55,286 nt of DNA from Desulfuromonadales bacterium (lineage in GTDB: Bacteria; Desulfobacterota; Desulfuromonadia; Desulfuromonadales; BM103), in NCBI GenBank assembly GCA_030145195.1, contig JAQYVY010000024.1:1-55286 (forward strand), in the 5' to 3' direction. Position numbers and translations under genes: made by a program. Shown here piece by piece: positions 53,278 to 55,286 of this stretch. Below the pieces are notes generated by a model. It worked only from the letters and a program-made list of their open reading frames with translations, did no database searches and was not told where the DNA came from. Position 1 is the stretch's first letter; each line of letters opens with the position of its first letter.

Positions 53278-53736
53278 TCAAGCGCCAGCCCTTCCTGCTG
53301 TAATCGCAGCCCTGGCCAGTTCGTCGCAACGCTCGTTTTCGGCGTGACCATCGTGGCCGCGGACCCAGTGCCATTCAACCTGATGTGGTTCCGTCAGTTT
53401 CAATAGACGCTCCCAAAGGTCACGGTTGGCCACCGGTTTCTTTTGAGAGTTCTTCCAGCCTCGCTTGACCCATCCATCAATCCACTCAGTCATGCCTTTT
53501 TTGACATACTGCGAATCGGTGGTCAGCGCGACCCGACAAGGGCGCGACAACGCTTCAAGCCCGGCAATAGCACCGATCATCTCCATGCGATTATTGGTGG
53601 TTTCCGCATCAAACCCGGACAGCTCCTTTTCACGATCACCAAACCTTACGATGGTCCCCCAACCGCCGGGGCCGGGATTGCCAGAACAGGCTCCGTCGGA
53701 AAAGATTTCCACTAATGTCTCTAAAGACTTACTCAT
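53278..53736 (-). CDS. rnhA: Ribonuclease HI
   Basis: 152 residues. The catalytic carboxylates are in the [15 protein letters not shown] strand (Asp), the [12 protein letters not shown] helix (Glu), TTDSQYV (Asp) and [12 protein letters not shown] (Asp), and the [14 protein letters not shown] flexible loop has the catalytic His. It degrades RNA in RNA-DNA hybrids. The ATG at 53736 gives [14 protein letters not shown] two codons upstream is possible. Confidence 0.95.
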   Translation of the reverse strand: MSKSLETLVEIFSDGACSGNPGPGGWGTIVRFGDREKELSGFDAETTNNRMEMIGAIAGLEALSRPCRVALTTDSQYVKKGMTEWIDGWVKRGWKNSQKKPVANRDLWERLLKLTEPHQVEWHWVRGHDGHAENERCDELARAAITAGRAGA

Positions 53737-54336
53737 TTTCACGACACACTCACAAAAGGATGAAAAAGCTAAGCTGAAGATATCCTAACATAGCTCTTTA
53801 TGCAATTCAGTCTTGATCAAATCGTACACATATTATTATTATTTCAAAAATGCTGAGTGTTAGCGACACGCGATATCATCAGCCCAAAGCTTACCAGAGA
53901 GAAAATCCCCTTTAAAATGTAAACAGCCCTCCTGCAAAAGCAAAAGGGCCGACATCTTCGTGGCTTGCTGGTCGAGGCGTCATTACCACAACAAGCAGCG
54001 TTGAAAACTATAGCACAGACGACACAAAGTCAACTCAATTGCATACTGTGTACATCTCGTACTGGTGGCCTGCAGCCAACAAAAGGCCAAGCATCCCAAA
54101 AGCAGGTGGGCTTGGCATCAGTTAAAAACCATAACAGAAAAATGCTGACTGTCCTGATCAAAGAGGCCACAAAACTGGACATTCTTGAGGCATGCAAAGA
54201 CCAAAAAAAATCTCCGCGGCGCGAAAGTTACGTATGTTTGCTTCAGCTTGATTTAAACTGTTTTGCAACAGGATTAAGCATCGTGTAATCTGTCAAGAGG
54301 TCGAAACGAGTTCGCAACCACCCCAGGGAGAGACAA
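53737..54336. other. 600-bp stretch without a supported gene
   Basis: AT-rich near rnhA (53790-53860). A plus-strand frame at 53965-54288 has no ribosome site, no recognisable domain and atypical composition, so I do not annotate it. The stretch must hold promoters for rnhA and for the PilZ/GGDEF pair. I could not single one out. Confidence 0.5.
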
Positions 54337-54693
54337 ATGCCGCAAAGACGCCAGGAAAACCGATGAAAGAGACGCCTATCGGTTCAGTTTGGAATCGACG
54401 AGCTTAAGTATCGCGGCTTTACCAACGACATTTCCCCCACGGGTCTCTATATTGAAACGACCACTGTGTTCAAGCAGGGAGTCGCGCTGAAAGTCCAACT
54501 GACGACCCGTGACAGCGAAACTATTGAGTTGGACGGCGTGGTTCAGTGGGGCAAGAAAGTTCCCCAGCGTTTTGTCTATACCCTTAAATCGGGGATGGGC
54601 CTGCAGGTGACCACCTTCAAATCTGGGGAAGAGATTTTTCACAGCTTCTGTCCTCGAGTAAAGTGTATAAACTGCACCCCTTTGGCCCCCTAA
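54337..54693 (+). pseudogene. PilZ domain gene interrupted by an in-frame TGA
   Basis: An ATG at 54337 with AGGGAG 6 nt upstream opens MPQRRQENR, then TGA (54364-54366) in the same frame, then KRRLSVQFGIDELKYRGFTN, DISPTGLYIET and on to a normal stop at 54691-54693. The whole, read through, is a typical small PilZ protein (Arg-rich start, RRLSVQFG, NDISPTG c-di-GMP motif). No alternative ATG/GTG/TTG exists between the TGA and a GTG at 54466 that lies after the c-di-GMP motif. So it is a nonsense-mutated gene, a sequencing error, or read-through. The next gene is a diguanylate cyclase, suggesting a c-di-GMP pair. Confidence 0.7.
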
Positions 54694-54743
54694 AACATAC
54701 AAACGGCCAGAAACTAACAGCGCTGACAAGATAAGGGAAAACC

Positions 54744-55286
54744 ATGATTGATCAAAAGCAGGTACTTGATACCCTGTTTGACGGGCTATACACCGTCACC
54801 CGTGAGCGCAAGATCACCTATTGGAACGCTACTGCGGAAAAAATCAGCGGCTATAGTGCCGCGGTCATGGTGGGGACCCACTGTTACGATAGCCCGCTCA
54901 AGCATGTGGACAACGAGGGCAACGACCTCTGCGGCGACGGTTGTCCCTTGAGCTGGGCGATCGCCCACCGGCGCAACCACGAAGCCGAGATCTTTTTACA
55001 CCACCGGGATGGACATCGGATTCCGATCAACGTACGGATATCACCCCTTTACGACAGCAACGGTCAGGTGAGCGGTGCGGCGGAGCTGTTCAGAGACAAC
55101 ACCCCAACCAACATGGTTGCAGAGCGCATCGCCGAACTGGAAGAGTTGGCCCTGATTGACCCACTCACCAGACTAGCCAACCAAAGTTTCGCCAAAGAAC
55201 AGATTCAACAATACCTGCTGGAGATGATGCGCCACGACATCAAGGTCGGATTGGCTTTGTTCAAGATTGACAATCTGGCTGCGGTC
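54744..55286 (+). CDS. PAS-GGDEF diguanylate cyclase, 3' end outside the window
   Basis: The frame opens at the ATG at 54744 (AAGGG upstream) and is still open at the last base, giving 181 residues. Residues 1-125 are a PAS domain (LDTLFDGLYTVTRERKITYW, then the Cys-bearing HVDNEGNDLCGDGCPLSWAI insert and IPINVRISPLYD). A short coiled helix (ERIAELEELALIDPLTRLAN) starts the GGDEF domain: DPLTRLAN is its standard opening. The GG(D/E)EF signature itself lies outside. It probably makes c-di-GMP in response to a PAS-bound signal, and follows the PilZ gene by 50 bp. Confidence 0.85.
   Translation, partial: MIDQKQVLDTLFDGLYTVTRERKITYWNATAEKISGYSAAVMVGTHCYDSPLKHVDNEGNDLCGDGCPLSWAIAHRRNHEAEIFLHHRDGHRIPINVRISPLYDSNGQVSGAAELFRDNTPTNMVAERIAELEELALIDPLTRLANQSFAKEQIQQYLLEMMRHDIKVGLALFKIDNLAAV

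Noticed and set aside
53965-54288. 107-codon plus-strand reading frame
   Set aside because: No ribosome site, no domain, atypical composition. Spacer DNA by all signs.
54364-54366. TGA as selenocysteine codon
   Set aside because: The position is in the basic N-terminus of a PilZ domain, not a redox site, and I see no convincing SECIS hairpin directly after it.
54325-54385. Segment with GCAAAGACGCC resembling pieces of a c-di-GMP (GEMM) riboswitch upstream of c-di-GMP genes
   Set aside because: The order of the conserved blocks is wrong (no GACGCAAAGCC core plus tetraloop receptor) and the sequence is better explained as PilZ coding with its ribosome site.

Overview
The window looks like a chromosomal segment of a Desulfuromonadales-type bacterium (Geobacter/Desulfuromonas relatives). 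The basis is circumstantial: multihaem c-type cytochrome with a b-type cytochrome partner, abundant two-component, sigma54 and c-di-GMP genes (PilZ, HD-GYP, GGDEF), a receiver protein with a PATAN-like domain, a complete 12-gene nuo operon with a fused nuoBCD gene, and moderate GC. No rRNA or marker gene fixes the species. There is one tRNA, tRNA-Ser(CGA). I see no CRISPR array, prophage or intact insertion sequence.

Left part (1-15.5 kb): Nudix hydrolase, PilZ protein, DUF4350-like exported protein with an HD-GYP protein, ferritin-like protein, a block running plsY-mltG-receiver/TPR protein, an ANTAR antiterminator followed by a small zinc-ribbon gene with an attenuator-like leader, a 49-aa basic protein, cold shock protein, a PEP/pyruvate-binding protein fused to a degenerate KaiC-like domain, NADP-glutamate dehydrogenase, and tadA.

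Small accessory stretch (15.5-18.05 kb): tRNA-Ser, REP-like palindromes, a Phd/RelE-type toxin-antitoxin pair, a secreted LigE-type ATP-dependent DNA ligase and a HipA kinase remnant. Then come comM, trxB, a zinc-type CDF exporter and a small anchored protein.

The most interesting region is 22.3-31.5 kb, all on the minus strand. A hybrid sensor kinase and an NtrC-type regulator are followed by a second sigma54 activator whose N-terminus is an Hsp20/alpha-crystallin-like segment instead of a receiver. After it comes a seven-gene operon: three tiny membrane proteins (two clearly alike), a pseudo-receiver, a seven-haem cytochrome c with an EF-hand, a cytochrome b and a four-helix membrane protein. 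Good -24/-12 sigma54 promoters stand before the Hsp20-type activator and before the operon. Each has TTCCTG repeats at about 19-20 bp spacing some 100-130 bp upstream. I infer an autoregulated, sigma54-controlled quinone/periplasm electron-transfer module of unknown function.

Right part (32-55 kb): glycosyltransferase (apparently starting at a rare AUU), UvsE, an SDR/SRPBCC protein, a PNPOx-like flavoprotein, glgC, a CoA-binding protein, and the nuo operon in order A-BCD-E-F-G-H-I-J-K-L-M-N (minus strand). Mostly overlapping stop/start codons mark the nuo operon, and palindromic filler sequences sit in three of its gaps. The window ends with rnhA, a PilZ gene interrupted by an in-frame TGA, and the first part of a PAS-GGDEF diguanylate cyclase that runs off the end.
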